Of a DNA stretch of 64,000 bases, positions 38,801 through 52,381 are shown piece after piece. The position numbers were made by a program, and so were the translations under genes. Location: the NCBI GenBank assembly GCA_000231825.2, contig JH720338.1:339796-403795 (forward strand), in the 5' to 3' direction. The DNA comes from Tetrahymena elliotti 4EA (Eukaryota > Ciliophora > Oligohymenophorea > Hymenostomatida > Tetrahymenidae). Each line of letters begins with the position of its first letter. The stretch's first letter is position 1. Below the pieces are notes generated by a model. The model saw nothing but the letters and a program-made list of their open reading frames with translations, did not search any database and had not been told where the DNA came from.

Positions 38801-41800
38801 TCGTTATTTAACTTTGTTATAATATTTTATAAGGTAAGTTGCTAACCTCAACAAATTAGAATTTATTAACAAATCCTGATTTTGTTAAGGCTACAATTGT
38901 ATCTTTATATATTATAGAATCTTAGAACTCATAAATGTCAAGAGAATCAAATACCTATTTAGTTGAACTTTTCATTGCATGTCTAGTGTTGGAAGTTTCA
39001 AAATTAGATAAATATTATTTCTCAATATATGCATTTTCTAAATTACAATCATCAAAATTTACTTATTTCCTAGAATAATCTGGAATATAAGCTCGAGAGA
39101 AAGAACATTTAGAAAGACTCAAATGGGGATATGAAAATTTAGATAAAAATAAGGCAGAAAGTAAATTTGAAGCACCTATATCAATTATGCTTTTTTCAGT
39201 AAATTTATCAATCTAGGATTTTCTCAAGTATTAAATATATCTATTTGTCTTATCAATATCCTACTCCAAATAGTCCTTTTTGAAAGAAGGTGAAGCAATA
39301 TCATTCTTTATGATCTTAAATAATTTCAATAGAATTTATTGCTCTGATGTATTCTTTTGAGCTGTCATAATTATTCTCTTGTTAATATTAAATTTGCTTA
39401 GTTCTTCAATATCTAAAGAATAAATCTTTTCTTGATGATAGTCAAAATCTTGCTTCATAGCCTTAGCTACAAAGTATTCAAATAAAGACTTATGCTTGAA
39501 TTCGATAGTTTTTTAAGAATTACACAAGTTATTAAATTAATCGTCATCTTTCTAAACATCTTTGACTCTTGTTATTATTTGAGAGCTGACATAATTTTTT
39601 ATTTTATATTTTAATAACTCAACATGTTTTTTGTTCAAATATTATATTGATAAAAAGTCAAATTGAATTTCATCATAGCTTAACTGTAAGAAATTAGATT
39701 ACTTACCTTTATTCAAGTACATCTACATTGAAATAGTTTGGAAATAAAGGAAATAAGAGTTAATTATTTAATTTTAAATATCCTAATTCTTTATGTCTAA
39801 ATGATATTAGGTTATAAAATCAACAGCTTCTCTTTTGAATTATTCTTTGAAGAAAATCTCCGAAACTTGTATCTAATCAGATATGTTTTTAATCATTTCT
39901 TTGATTTCTTCTGAAGTCTTTTCTATAATAAGCCTAGTAAATAGGTAAAGATTGATAGGCAAAAACAAAAGATTTTCTAATTAACTATTTTTTAAGCACT
40001 CTTCCATAATCTGAGAAAATTGTAGTTATTTATTTTTAATTTATTCATCATCCTCACAAATCTCTTCTTCATCTTAAGAATTAATCTATTAATTTTTTTG
40101 CTTATAAAACTTGTTTGAGAACTTATTACAGTATTCTAGGATATCTTTTTTTTCAAATTCATTTAACTTGACAAGACAGTATGAAGATTCCTAGATAAAA
40201 CCCTATTCATCATAAATACTAAAATAAGATTTAGCATCACTTTGGCTGATTTTTTCCATTCTTGAAGAAACAATAAAAAGAGTTTTTTTCCATTCTTCTA
40301 ATTTCAACTTTTCATAAACTTTGAAGTAATCTCCTGTAAACTCATCATACCCATCCAGCAAAATGAGCTTATTTTAATCTAACTTTTTTAGCTATTCAAT
40401 TTCACTTGCTTCTAATCCTTACTATTTGAAATATTCGTCTAATGAAGGATTTTATGGATTCAAGCTGCTGCATTTTATAATAAAAGGAATAAAAATTTAT
40501 TTCTCCAAGAAATTATCTTCTTATTAATTTTAATCTTATTCTATGGTTCTTTCCCTCATCAAATCTGTTTCTAACTTTTTGATAAGCATCGATTTTCCAG
40601 TACCACTTTCTGCAAGAATAGTCAAAATCTTACATTAGTAGTAACCATTTTCTTCATTAGAAGTTAAGAAAAATTATCTGATTAAGTTAATAGCATTTTT
40701 ATTTTCAAGTGTATCTTTTTCAAAGAAAATATCTTAACCTTCTAAGTATGTGATATTTTGATCAATGTAGAGATCTTAAACTTCCAAGAGCATTTCATCT
40801 TTGTTAGCAATATCAGCTTCAATTCTTTATCTTGCCTCTAATTCCCATTTTTCTATCAAGCTGAGAGACAGCTTATAAATAAAATCATCCACACTTTTGA
40901 TTTCATCTACAATATCTTGAATTTCATTTTGACTGATTTTATTTTATTCAAATTTATGTATTCTGTCTTATTGATATTGCATAACTTGCTGAATTATAAA
41001 TTCTTTTTGATCAGATTCAAGCTTTTTCTTAAAATCCTAGCAAAACTTTCTGTTAGATTGGAATAATATTTTTATTTGATTGTCTCTCTCTGTCAAATAG
41101 CAAAATAGTAAATGGATTAAGAGATCTTCTTGTTCAAATTAAAGAGCATAGAATTAAAGCAGAATTTTGATTGACAAGAATCTAAAGTAGATATCTTGAA
41201 CAGAGAACTTAAAAAAGTTTAAGAGATATTCAGAGCTTTGAAAAGATTATTTAAGTATTCTAATACATTTTTAACAATCTTGGTCTACGCTTTTACAACT
41301 CAATCCATTAAATTCTTTTTCAAATTATTCATTTTGTTAAATCTGCTTTTCTAAAATAAAACTGATCTAAATCAATAAATAAGTTATTATATAATTTAGT
41401 TATGGGCACTCATAAACTTCAGTTAACTCATTAAACTTGCTAATGTAAAAAGAGAGTTCATCCAACTTACTTTTCTTCTTCTCCATTGAAATAACTCCTA
41501 TCTATCTTACAATCACTTCTTTGCTAAACATTATTTTTTCTCTAATTCTTTGAACAATCTCCCAAGGGTGTTTTAATTCCTGATTTGATGTATCAAACGC
41601 TCCTTATTTCAACTTTAAAATAATATCCTCATCTCCTTCTTCATCATTTTCATCACTAAAATTTTATTTTGATGTTTTTTTGTCTAAATGAGTTAATGAT
41701 TTAACTTCACCTAGCATTTCTGTTTTAAAGAATTCAGAAATCAACTTTATTTCATTAAATCTTTCATTTTTTCTATCAAAATCATTTTCATTCAAAGCTT

Positions 41801-42461
41801 ACAAAAAAGAGTAAACATACTACAAGTCTAGGCATGGGAAAATCCGTAAATTGCTTTTGAAATGATGAACTAAACCATCCAAAATTTTAGTGATTTTTCT
41901 ATTATCTTCTAAACCTATAAAATCGACTCCACTAATAAGATATTAAACACACAAATTAAATGTTTCTATAACATAAGATCTATAACAATTTACTTTAGTT
42001 GTAATCTTCTCCTTGTTGTTCAAAAGTAATCTTTAAATAATATTTTTTACTTCATCAGATTATTAACCATTATCTTATATCTACTTCAAGCTTTAATACT
42101 CAGTATTTGTATACATATACTTGTTAAATTATCTCATGAAACCCTCATCAATCTGATGATTACCTTCTATTTCATCCTACTTTGTTTCTTCAACTACTGT
42201 ATCATTAAAACTGCTTTTAACTATTTACTAAGATTATGAACTGCAACAGGCACCACCTCCTCTTAAACTATCTTTAATAATAAACCTTTGATTCTTCTTA
42301 TGCTTATTGATTATTTTTAAAATTTTGTCAAGACCTGATTATTCATCTTTCTATTTCAAAGCATTAACTAAGCCCTATCTTAAAACTTGTTTAAAAACTG
42401 TTTAATCTTGGTTTTGATCTTTGAGATATTCATAAAGTTCTTTACTCTCTATATTATCCAT
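35838..42461 (-). CDS. NACHT-WD40 STAND NTPase (very large)
   Basis: One exon of 2,061 codons (42461-36279) plus a likely final exon (36011-35838), ~2,118 aa. An unassigned helical N-terminus (MDNIESKELYEYLKDQ, with RGGGACCSS at ~residue 65) leads to a NACHT domain. Walker A is ILAESGTGKSMLIKKL at ~620; Walker B is LILLDGYDEF at ~700, followed by IVSSR. A winged-helix/superhelical region follows, then a short pentapeptide-like stretch (SLSKCSFSRAYI, QVNFDDCNLENAYIE) near 1,120. At least twelve WD40 repeats span ~1,340-2,055 (FSPDGKYLST.., CKIWDVQNQFELL, GHTQGINGVALS). STAND proteins are signal-triggered oligomerising switches. The final exon keeps phase (GTAAAC donor at 36278, TTTTTGTAG acceptor); without it the protein ends at a TGA at 36225. 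A coding-like block at 42470-42640 may be an extra 5' exon. Confidence 0.88.
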
Positions 42462-43988
42462 ATAATAATTTAGTGATTTAACGATTGTAAAATATAAATA
42501 CTGCAACTATTTCCATCAGTCTTGTGCTACCTCTCATAAGATTATTGCTAATAAGACATCTATCTTTATTTTTCTAAAGTTTAGATGATTTAGCTCTTAT
42601 ATCTGATGAGCTAAGTTTTTGTGCCTACTCCTGTTAATTCAAAATGAAGCATTTTTCTTTGATTAATTACAAACCAAGTTATTTTTTTATTAATTTTATT
42701 AATTGACTAATTAATATTTTTTATATTATGAAAATTATAATAAATAGATAAATATTTGAATTAAATTTGTAAGTGAGGGTAGAAGGATAATACAAGTGAT
42801 GTTATATTTTGATTATTAATAGAATATTTTTTAATTGCAGATTGCATTTATTTGAAATGAAAATTTACTAAATTAAATTATAGAAACTATGAGCTTATAT
42901 TTGATACATTTTTAAATCACAAAATTTCTTTTCAAAAAGCTTGATAATATATAAATTCAACATAATTATTAATTTTATAATATTTAATTCCCTTTTAATC
43001 TTTGCAATATTAAAAATTATTTTTTTTAAATGTTTTCAAAATTATTTAATTTTTATCTTTTCTTAGCAAATATTACATAATACTTTGTTTAATTTAAGCA
43101 AAAATCCTTTTTTGAGGAATTTTTTTGATAATTTTATCTATATATTGAAAGTCAATCATAATATGGTTTAATGAATAAAATTATTTGAGTTCTATTAAAA
43201 ATATATTAGATAAGTAGGATAATAAATAAATAATTTTTTTTATTTTATATTTGAAGAGTTTCCATGCATTATCAAATCTGATGTTACTTTTTTTTATTTT
43301 TTAAGAGTTAAAAAAAAAATTTTTCTAATTGATACAAATAAATTTAAATTAAAAAATTTTTTTAGATCAAGAATGAATATAAAAAGAACTAATTACAATT
43401 TAAAAAACAAGTTTTTACCTATTAAAAGCGTTTGACGCCCAAATGCATTATTTTATTTTTATATCATTTAGATCGCAGTTATTTTATAAGAATTTTGAAA
43501 AAAATCTTTTTATTGAATTGATTGCAAATCTCAAAATTTAGCCTTTCATTTTTGAAGAATACCTAATTTAATGAGATTATTCTACAATTAACTGAAAAAT
43601 TTATGATCCTTTTAATATAGAAACTTAAAGTCATAGCTTTTTACCTTGATTATAGATACAAATGAATTTGAGATTTGAAGTCAAATTAATCTTTATTATT
43701 TAATTTAAAATAATAAAATAAAAAATTCATTCATTATTTCAGTAAAATGTATTTATTTTCTAGTTAAAAAAAGTGCAACAAAATTATTTATCTGAAAAGA
43801 TTTAAGAGTACCTTTTCTTAATAGGCTGAAGAAAACCTTAGAATAAAAATTTAGACACAAAGGATGAGTTTTTTTTAATTTACCAACAAACAATATAAAT
43901 AATAATACCAATTTATTAAATTTATTAGATATAATCTATTTCAATTTACATAAGAGAAAGTTTAAAAAAATTAAAGTCATAATTTCAT
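42462..43988. other. Intergenic spacer with a possible 5' exon near 42,470-42,640
   Basis: The part next to the NACHT gene is less AT-rich than the remainder and has a frame reading KSSKLQKNKDRCLISNNLMR that could splice (donor gtagcac, acceptor ataatatag) into ESKELYEYL of the NACHT protein. I found no ATG for it, so it is unproven. The remaining ~1.3 kb shows nothing. Confidence 0.4.
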
Positions 43989-46190
43989 TCAAATTTCACC
44001 ATTTTTCTTTTTGATAGCTTTATCAAGCAAAACCATTTATTTGAGAGAAGGTTTTGAGCAAGAAATGAAGGAGATAAGGAACGTTCTTTTTAATACTTAA
44101 TCATTTTGTATAGTCTCAAGCAATAAACTTAAACTCTTGTCAGAAATATAATTAGATTTTGAGAAAATTAACTCAATTTTTAAGGTTTTGTTATTATTTG
44201 CTATGAAATTGTTTACTTTTTATAAGGAAGCATCAGAGATATGAATGCAATTCCAAAATTAAATGTTAAGTGAATTCATGTTTTAACTTTATCCTTGAAG
44301 GTCTTCAAAGAAGGTTATTAAGCTTTCATCTGTTATTTAATTGCAATCTCCAAAATTAAATTACCATTCTTTTACAGATTAATTTGATTTTATGGATTTA
44401 GACATACTTAGTATTATTTTGTCATTAACTAATCCATGCGAAATGTTAAAATTAATGGAATTATAGTTAAGGCTATTAATGATAGAATAGAAAAAGCTAG
44501 AAAAATTGGTTTAATCTAGTATCTCTTTTTCATGTGAGGAGTTTTAAGAGGATAATTAAGCTTCATTGCTTTCGTTAGAATTTTCAAAGTACTCCTCATT
44601 AACATCATTTTTAATTATTTCTATGTCAAATTTTTTGTATTGTTAAGAGCAGGTTCTTGCACAAGTATAAACATCTTTTAATACATTAAGCTGATTGCAT
44701 CTTTCTAAATTAAGTCTTGTTTAAAATATTTCCTATGAAATATTGCAATTAATTATTGACTTTAATTTAGAAACTTAGAGTTCTTTTTTCTCTTTATCTT
44801 CACTAAACTAAATATAGCAGGATTGCTATTCTTTTGAGGGGGTAGTTTCTAAACCTAATGAATATGTAGAATTTAAAAAGATATAGCTATCACCTAACGT
44901 ATATTAATCAGCTTATGAGGAGTTTTATTAATCCTTCTAAATAGCATTTAGTTCTTCTGATTAAGATTTATTTAGGAAGGTATTATTTGCATTTAATTGA
45001 TGATAATTTCCATATAGGATTTATACTTAACTGTTAGTAGATTTAGCCTAATCAACTAGCTTTTTGTAACAAGAAACAGGATCAGAATTAGAAGAAAAGA
45101 TATTCTGATTTCTGAAATCAAGCACTATCTATTCAATAGAATTTACTTTTTCTTTAATAAGTGCTTGGATATTTTCTAAAGCAAGCTAGTTAAAATTGCT
45201 ACAAAGCTTGATGACTAAGTATAATTTTTAAAGCTTTTTACCACTAGGTATTTGAATATTTTTGATGTATTTGAGTACTTTACCTGAGATTTAAGGTAAA
45301 TTTTCTAAAGATAAATTGATTGATTAAATATTGAATACTTGTTAATTAAGCTATTCAAACAATTTTTTAACTCCCTCATTAGTTATTTCTGAGTTAGAGT
45401 TAAGAAATAAATTAAATTCTTTTAGAGTTGTATTTTAATTTAGACATTAAGATAGACAGCCCAATCCAACATCTGATATTTTGTCACAAAGCTCTAACTT
45501 TAAAGTGAATTACTTTAAATTAGTGCAAGAATTAATTGCTTTTTAAATCGATTGAAGCCCAACATCAGATATTTAGCATGAGTTTAAGTTGAGAATAAAG
45601 CATCTCAGCAAACTACTATCTTGAATAGAATCAGAAATATACAAAAGGCTTTCATCTGTAAGACTAAAAGAGTACTCAAAATTTAAATTCAATTCTAAAA
45701 GTTTTCCTTTCTTTCTACTTAAAAGTTAGCTTAAGTAATATATTCCTTCATCCGTTATGAGATTGCAGTATCTAAAGCTTAACTACAATATTTGAACCTA
45801 TTCATTGATTGATAGACTTTAGCTAATCTGTTACAAATAGCTATTGTTAAGGTTTTCGCATTTATCAAAGTCTAAAATAAACTCTTTGCTATTACTATTG
45901 AGACTGATTGCCTGCTAAAGGTACTAAATGCCTTCCTAAGTGATTTTGTTAAGACCTCTCATAGATAGTTATATGGATTTTGCTGTTGACTCTTCAATTT
46001 CATTGCAAATATGCTCAAGCTCTTTATCTGAAATATCAGACCAATTTTTGCAATTGACAGCTAATTTTTCTAAATTTTCTTTGGGAAAGCTGAATTCTTG
46101 CAAGTAATACCTATTAGATTTGACATCCTTTTTGATATAAATGTCTTCACCAACTAAATTTTTTAACTTTTTCTGCTATTTTGGGTTCAT
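43989..46190 (-). CDS. Leucine-rich-repeat (RNI-like) protein
   Basis: Uninterrupted frame of 733 codons plus TGA, starting MNPKQQKKLKNLVGEDIYIK. From about residue 80 it shows irregular 28-30-residue repeats of the cysteine-containing LRR kind: ITQEGIQYLQQAI..FILDFDKCENLNN, LSFRYCNLITDEGIYYLS, LNLNSCQISDVGLQSIQKAI, LELCDKISDVGLGCLSQCL, NSEITNEGVKKLFEQL, and after a Ser/Gln-rich linker again FGDCNQITDESLITFFEDL and WNCIHISDASLQKVNNFI. The repeat kit (I-[ST]-D-x-G/S-L) is that of AMN1/RNI-type scaffolds. No catalytic domain or F-box is visible. Ciliates have large families of such proteins with unknown partners. The gene is divergent to the first SKI2 gene across ~1 kb. Confidence 0.82.
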
Positions 46191-47201
46191 GATTATTTTA
46201 AAGATAAACAAATATATAAACTAAGATTAAATTAAAAATCAAGTTATTTTGATTATCAATAAATATTTGCTTCTCATTTAAGAGTAAAATTTTGATGTAA
46301 AGTAGCTGGAAATACGAGAATGAACGAACGTCTTCCAGCTCAATTTTAAAATCAATTCAAAGCTATCATACTACTTTAAGAAAAAATCTATTTCTTCAAT
46401 ATTAAAAAATAAAATCAATTTATAAATTAATAGCTCAGCAATTTAAAAGATTTAAAAAAACAGTATTTGTTTTATCCTGCATGTGAACTTTAAATTAAAA
46501 AAATGTTGAAAATAAAATTGTTATTTAATCTATTAAATATCAAAATATCTTATTCTTAAAAAATAAAATTTGGCTTCTCAAGTAATAATTAATAAAGAAA
46601 TATTTATTAGAGCCTAAAAACAAATTAATCGCTTTCTTTTTTATTTAACAGTTTTATTTTCAGGATTCTAATAAAAAACTTAAATTCGAGTAGAAATTGT
46701 GGTGTGGTATGAAGTTGGCGTTTTTCATAAATTAGATTTCTAAAATTTTATTTATTTATTTAAAATTATTGCATCTTATTTTTATTTGATAAAATAAAAT
46801 AAATTAAAATAATTTAATAAGATATTTAAATTTCTTTCTATTTATGAAATTATTTTTTTACTTAAAAATGATCATACAATACTTACGAGGAAATAGTTAA
46901 ATAAAAAAACAAAATGATTTTCCTATTTGTTTTCATTTTAAAATAATAATATTTTCACATAATCCAATTTATTTTCTTAGAATTAACTTTTGAAGAAGGA
47001 AATTTATTATCTTAATTTACTTAATTAAAATGATAAAATAGTTAAATGTTAATAGAATTAAACTATTTACAACACTTATATTGAACAAAAGATAAAAAAA
47101 GAAAGATATCAAAAATTTGATAGAAGATTCAATGATAGACTTAATTTTAAATTAAAAAAAATTTATTACAGATTAAGTATTTGTTTGATCAATTTTTAAT
47201 A
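46191..47201. promoter_or_regulatory. Divergent promoter region between LRR gene and SKI2 copy 1
   Basis: The only intergenic space here with 5' ends on both sides apart from the palindrome centre, so it must hold two promoters in ~1 kb. It contains a hairpin at 46301-46340 (agctggaa..ttccagct, 8-bp stem) that stands out from the AT-rich background. No further signal is recognised. Confidence 0.5.
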
Positions 47202-50200
47202 ATGAATCAAAAAGAGGAAGATCTACTTTGGGCATTTGAAAATTTAATATAGTAAAACTAAAGTAGAATTCCAAAGATAGTAGATTTTGAGAACCATGTA
47301 TTTTAGTTTGATGTGAAAGACAATGCTCTTCCTAGTCATTTTTAAGTTATGTTAGTTGATTCCTAGAAATATAATACTTAGTTGTACTTAAATAATCATT
47401 CTACTAGTATTCACTATGAAGATTTTTTCCCAGATTTTTAATATATTAAGGTAGTTAATTCTTACAATTTAGCAGTTTAAAGTTATTTTTTTAAAAAACT
47501 TAATAGAAAGGGGACTTAGAAAGATAAATTTTAAAGGATATTTATGAGCATGACATTTCTTATTTGGGTTTTTAGATAGATTAAAATTAAATAGAATCTG
47601 AAATGTTAGATATTGGATATAAGCGTGCTTTAGATGAAGTAGATTTATTCTAAACAAATCCAAACACTTCCACTTTTAACTATGATTGTATGAATAATGA
47701 ATTTATAGGATTTTAAGATTAAATGGTTCAAAATTTAACCTACAAAAACTATTCAACTGATTAATATTAAGATAATACTCAATAATCATAAGGATAATAA
47801 TTATTAAAAGAATATTATGGCTAAAGTGATTCAAATAAACTTCAATATTAAAAATAAACATAAGGCTATAAATCTTAGCAAAATATATTAGATGACTTTT
47901 AAGTCTTAGGATAATAGGTCGAAAATTATATAAAAGAACTAAAAAATAAATAGGAAACATTGAAAAATGCTATTGATGTTCCTAATCTACCAGTAGAAGA
48001 GCAAATAAAGGTGAATAAATTTAGTAGAGTGCTTTCTATTTTCTAAAGAGCTAGTTAAAAAGAATAAAAAAAGAAAACAGTTGCTTAGAAATCTGGAATT
48101 GACTTGGATCCAGAAGAGATTTTCAAGTAATTAAAAAGCGAATGGGTAGAAGAATAAAAAGAGGAAGAAGAATTAAAATAATCTTATGAGCTTCAAATTT
48201 TAGCAAATTTAGACTTCGATGTTATGATAGAAAAGGTGGAAGAAAAAATCTAATATGAGGAATAATAATAAATTTAGAAGGTAATCAAATTAAAACAAGA
48301 ATTTGAGTCATAAAGTTAGAGCAATAAACTGCATGAAATTTAAATAGATTTGCTTGAATAGAAAAGTAAAATTGAATACTTTAACAAAATTAAGTAATTT
48401 AATTCATTATTTAAAATATTTTTATTTCGAATCTTAATATCTTGATGAATAATTTTGATTATTTTTTAATTAGATTATTTGATCAGTAAGAAGTTAATGA
48501 AAGGAAATTACAAATAAGCTCATCCTATGATTGGGCTGAAGAAGATTAGTTTAACACCTCTAAATTTTATGAAGAACTACCAAAGAAAAATATGGCTTAG
48601 TAATATCCATTTGAACTTGATACTTTCTAAAAAAGATCAGTTTACAGAATAGAAAGAAAAGAAAGTGTTTTTGTTTGTGCTCATACATCTGCAGGTAAGA
48701 CTGTAGTTGCAGAATATGCAATAGCAATATCTAAAAAATTAAACAGAAAGGCTATATACACTTCCCCTATCAAAGCTCTTTCTAACCAAAAGTATAGAGA
48801 TTTTAAGTAAAAATATGGAGACGATGTAGGTATAGTTACTGGTGATGTTTAACTCAATCCTAGTGCTAGTTGCTTAATTGTAACAACTGAAATCTTAAGA
48901 AATATGCTTTACAAAAACAATGATATTATTAGAGATATTGAATGGTAAATTTCTTAAAAATTTAATCGTTATCAATTAATTAATAAATAATTTAAGGAGA
49001 CAACAAAAACATTAATTTATTTATAATCTTTTTCACATTTATTTTTGCAGATTTATAAACAAATAAATAATTTATTATTTTAGGGTCATATTTGATGAAG
49101 TTCACTATTTGAATAACCCTGAGAGAGGTCTCGTTTGGGAAGAAACTATTATTATGCTTCCAGAGACTGTTGGATTTGTAATGCTTAGTGCAACAGTTCC
49201 TAACTATATGGAATTTGCTAACTGGGTAGGAAGAACTAAAAAAAGAAAAATTTATGTTTAAAAGACTGACTACAGACCTGTTCCTTTAGAACATTCAATA
49301 TATTTGAATGGTGTTTTAGAAATAATAAAATCAGGAGATAACCACTTTAATGCAACTCATTACGATGAACTTAAAAATAAAATTATCCAATCTCACCTGA
49401 ACTAACAGAAAGTTATCAAAGCTTAAAAGAAAAAACTCAAGCTTGAAAAAAATGAGAAGGGAACTTTAAAGAATACAAATATGTCCATGAGAAGAAAAAG
49501 GACTATGAAGGCTGTAACAGAAAGATATATTAAATCAACTGATGAAGACAATTACAATAATTCTAGTAATACAAGTGAAGGATTTAACTTAAAAAATCTC
49601 CTCCTCTAATGCAAAAATGATAATTTACTTCCTTGTGTCATTTTCTGCTTTTCAAAAAAGAGAATTGATGAAATTGCTAATCAAATCAGCAAACTTAACT
49701 TTTGTGATTATGAAGAAACTGTAAATATAATTTAGCATTTTTAAAAATGAATAAAATGATATCAAATCAATAAAAAAAGGTTAGAATTGAGTATTACTTC
49801 AAGCAGTGCTCTAGAAAAATTAAATCAAGAGATTTGAATGTCCCCCAAATCTAAAATATCAAAGAATTACTTCTAAGAGGTATTGGTATTCATCATGGTG
49901 ATGTTATTCCTTTTATCAAAGAAATAGTTGAAATCCTCTTCTCTTAAAGTCTCATAAAAGTACTTATTGCAACAGAAACGTTTGCTATGGGTATTAATAT
50001 GCCTACTAAAACAGGTAAAATTTTTTCTTTTTATAATGCTTACAAAATCACTTTTTAACTTTTATTCCTTTTATTTTCTTTGAGTGCTGTTTGAAGCTCT
50101 ATTTTTTTGAAGTAAAATTTAATAACAGCTTAATATCTTAAAAAATAAATAAATTGATAGTGTAAAATAAATAAACTACAAAAATAACCATAATATTGAA

Positions 50201-52381
50201 GACAATTTATTTAATTAATCAATCATAATCTTTTATTTAAAAAATATTTGTATTCACATTATTTTTTAGCTTAATTTAAATTTTCTTTTGAAATGTAATA
50301 AAAGTAATTTTCCACTCCATTAAAAAATTTGATTCTTCTGGTGAAAGATTACTGAACTCATCTGAATTCACTTAAATGAGTGGTAGAGCAGGTAGAAGAG
50401 GTTTAGATACAAAGGGAAATGTTATTATTTTTATTAACTCTATTGAAGGTTTGCCATCTAAAAACGATTTAAGTATTATAATGGACTCTAAGGTAATTAA
50501 CTAATTCTTTTAAAGTTTACTAAAAATATAAATTATTTTCAAAAGGGATAATACTTAGAATCTAAATTTAAAATAACCTATGAAACAATCATCAACTTAC
50601 TTAACTCTAATGTGCTTAATGTAATAGATATGATGAAGAAAAGTTATTAAGAAAATCACAAATATGCTTAATTGCCAAATAATATTAAGAAGATAAAAGA
50701 ACTCAAAGCAAAATATTTAGAGCTAAATAATTTGAAATGTAAATTATAACCTCCAGGTATTGATTTACCTCCAATTGAGGATTATGTAAAAAATGCTTAA
50801 ATCATGAGATAACTCAATAAGAACTACTTTTAACAAGTAAAGAGTTTTATTGTTGAAAAAATGGAACTTCCCTCTTATTGTGTTATGTATGATGATAATT
50901 TAAAATTCTATTTGGGTATGATTATTTACATCAACCTTAAAGATAAATTTGAAAATAGATGCTTAAATGTATTGTATGTTGATGAGATAGATATGTAAGA
51001 AGGGCCTATTTTCTATTTCTAAGAAGATGCATACCGCAATAATTACATAGAAAATCACCATTTCTGCGATACAAATGACAATCACAAAGAATACGTCTTC
51101 AAAATATTTAAGCTACCTCTTTCTCACATTTGCAAGATATACAATGATGATCCTGGTATCGATGATGGAGAACTAGAAGATGAGGATTATATTAAAGACT
51201 GTGTCTAGGCCCTTGTAAAAAAAAGAAAAGAATTCAAAGAAGCTTTCCTTTCTGAAACAGAATCATCTGTAAATTTTATTCATAAATTCTAAAAAAATGT
51301 AAAATATTTTTCATTCTAGAAAAAAATGAAAAGAAAAAAATTTTAAGACTATTCCTTCTAAAATGTGACTGATACTTCTAAAAAAGCATTAAATGATAAT
51401 TTAGATTTAATTTATACATCACCTTGCCACTCCTGTGATTTGAAATAATTACATTAAAATTAAGTTTTTGAAAGAAAATAAGTCAAGACTGATCTGGAAG
51501 AACTAATTAAAAAAGTAGATGAAAATGATTTAAACCAAAGAACAAGCTTTGAAAGGTAATTTAATTTTATTTTTTTATTTGTTTATTAAAGGAGATATAA
51601 TAGAAAATTTTAATTAATTGAAGTAAATACATTTATGATAAATTAGTTTTTCTACTTTTGCAATATTATTTTATTAATGAAAATTATTTTTATAAAGCAA
51701 ATTGAAGATTTTAAAAAGATTTGGATATGTGGATTTGCAGAACAAACCTACATTTAAAGCTAGAATAGCTAAAGAAATATAAAATATATATGTAACTGAA
51801 ATTATATTCTAAGATTGTCTTGAATAATTGTAAGAATGTGATATAGCAGCCCTTCTAAGTGGATTTGTTTGCTAGGCCAAATCAAAAAGCCCAGTGAAAT
51901 ATGATCCTGTTGATGATTTTAATCCATTTTATCCTGACTATGATAATTTTATAGATTCTTATAATGAAATGATATCCTCAGTCAAATCTATTCTCATTAA
52001 TGAATAATAATATGGAGTAATTAAAAAAAAAACAATTTATTAATCAATTAAGTATTTTTTTTTGATTATTTTTAGGTAATCTAATGTGGATCTATTGAGG
52101 ATTATATGTTTGAAGTTGTTTACATTAGAGATTTAATAGAAGTTGTCTAATAATGGATGTTAGGAATGGATTTTAAACACATATGCGAAATGACTACTAT
52201 ATAAGAAGGTGCTATAGTAAGAAGTTTTTTAAGACTTGAAAATTTACTTAAAAATGTAAGAAATGGTTATATCATCATGGGTAATTATGCTATGGGAGTT
52301 AAGCTAGATAGGTGTATGGAAATCCTTAAAAAAGATATTATTTTCTCCAAAAGTTTGTATTTAGAGTAAGAAGATTTATGA
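47202..52381 (+). CDS. SKI2: SKI2-like DExH RNA helicase, copy 1
   Basis: Start [23 protein letters not shown] at 52379-52381; about nine introns. A ~400-residue Gln/Lys-rich N-terminus leads to [17 protein letters not shown]. Helicase motifs: I AHTSAGKT (~48,690), Ia [16 protein letters not shown], Ic [56 protein letters not shown], then [15 protein letters not shown] (motif V) and [15 protein letters not shown] (VI). [13 protein letters not shown] and the following basic arch-type insertion favour SKI2 over MTR4, as do [15 protein letters not shown] and the C-terminal [13 protein letters not shown] and [16 protein letters not shown]2 drives 3'-5' mRNA decay by threading RNA to the cytoplasmic exosome with SKI3/SKI8. 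All ATPase residues are kept, so it looks active. It lies 785 bp upstream of its paralogue. Confidence 0.88.

Noticed and set aside
46290..46345. Candidate tRNA or small RNA from its higher G+C
   Set aside because: No cloverleaf, no T-loop consensus; only a single short stem.
47469..47960. Minus-strand open frames over the SKI2 copy 1 N-terminus
   Set aside because: The plus-strand frame there is continuous with the helicase through an in-phase intron; the minus frames have random hydrophobic composition.
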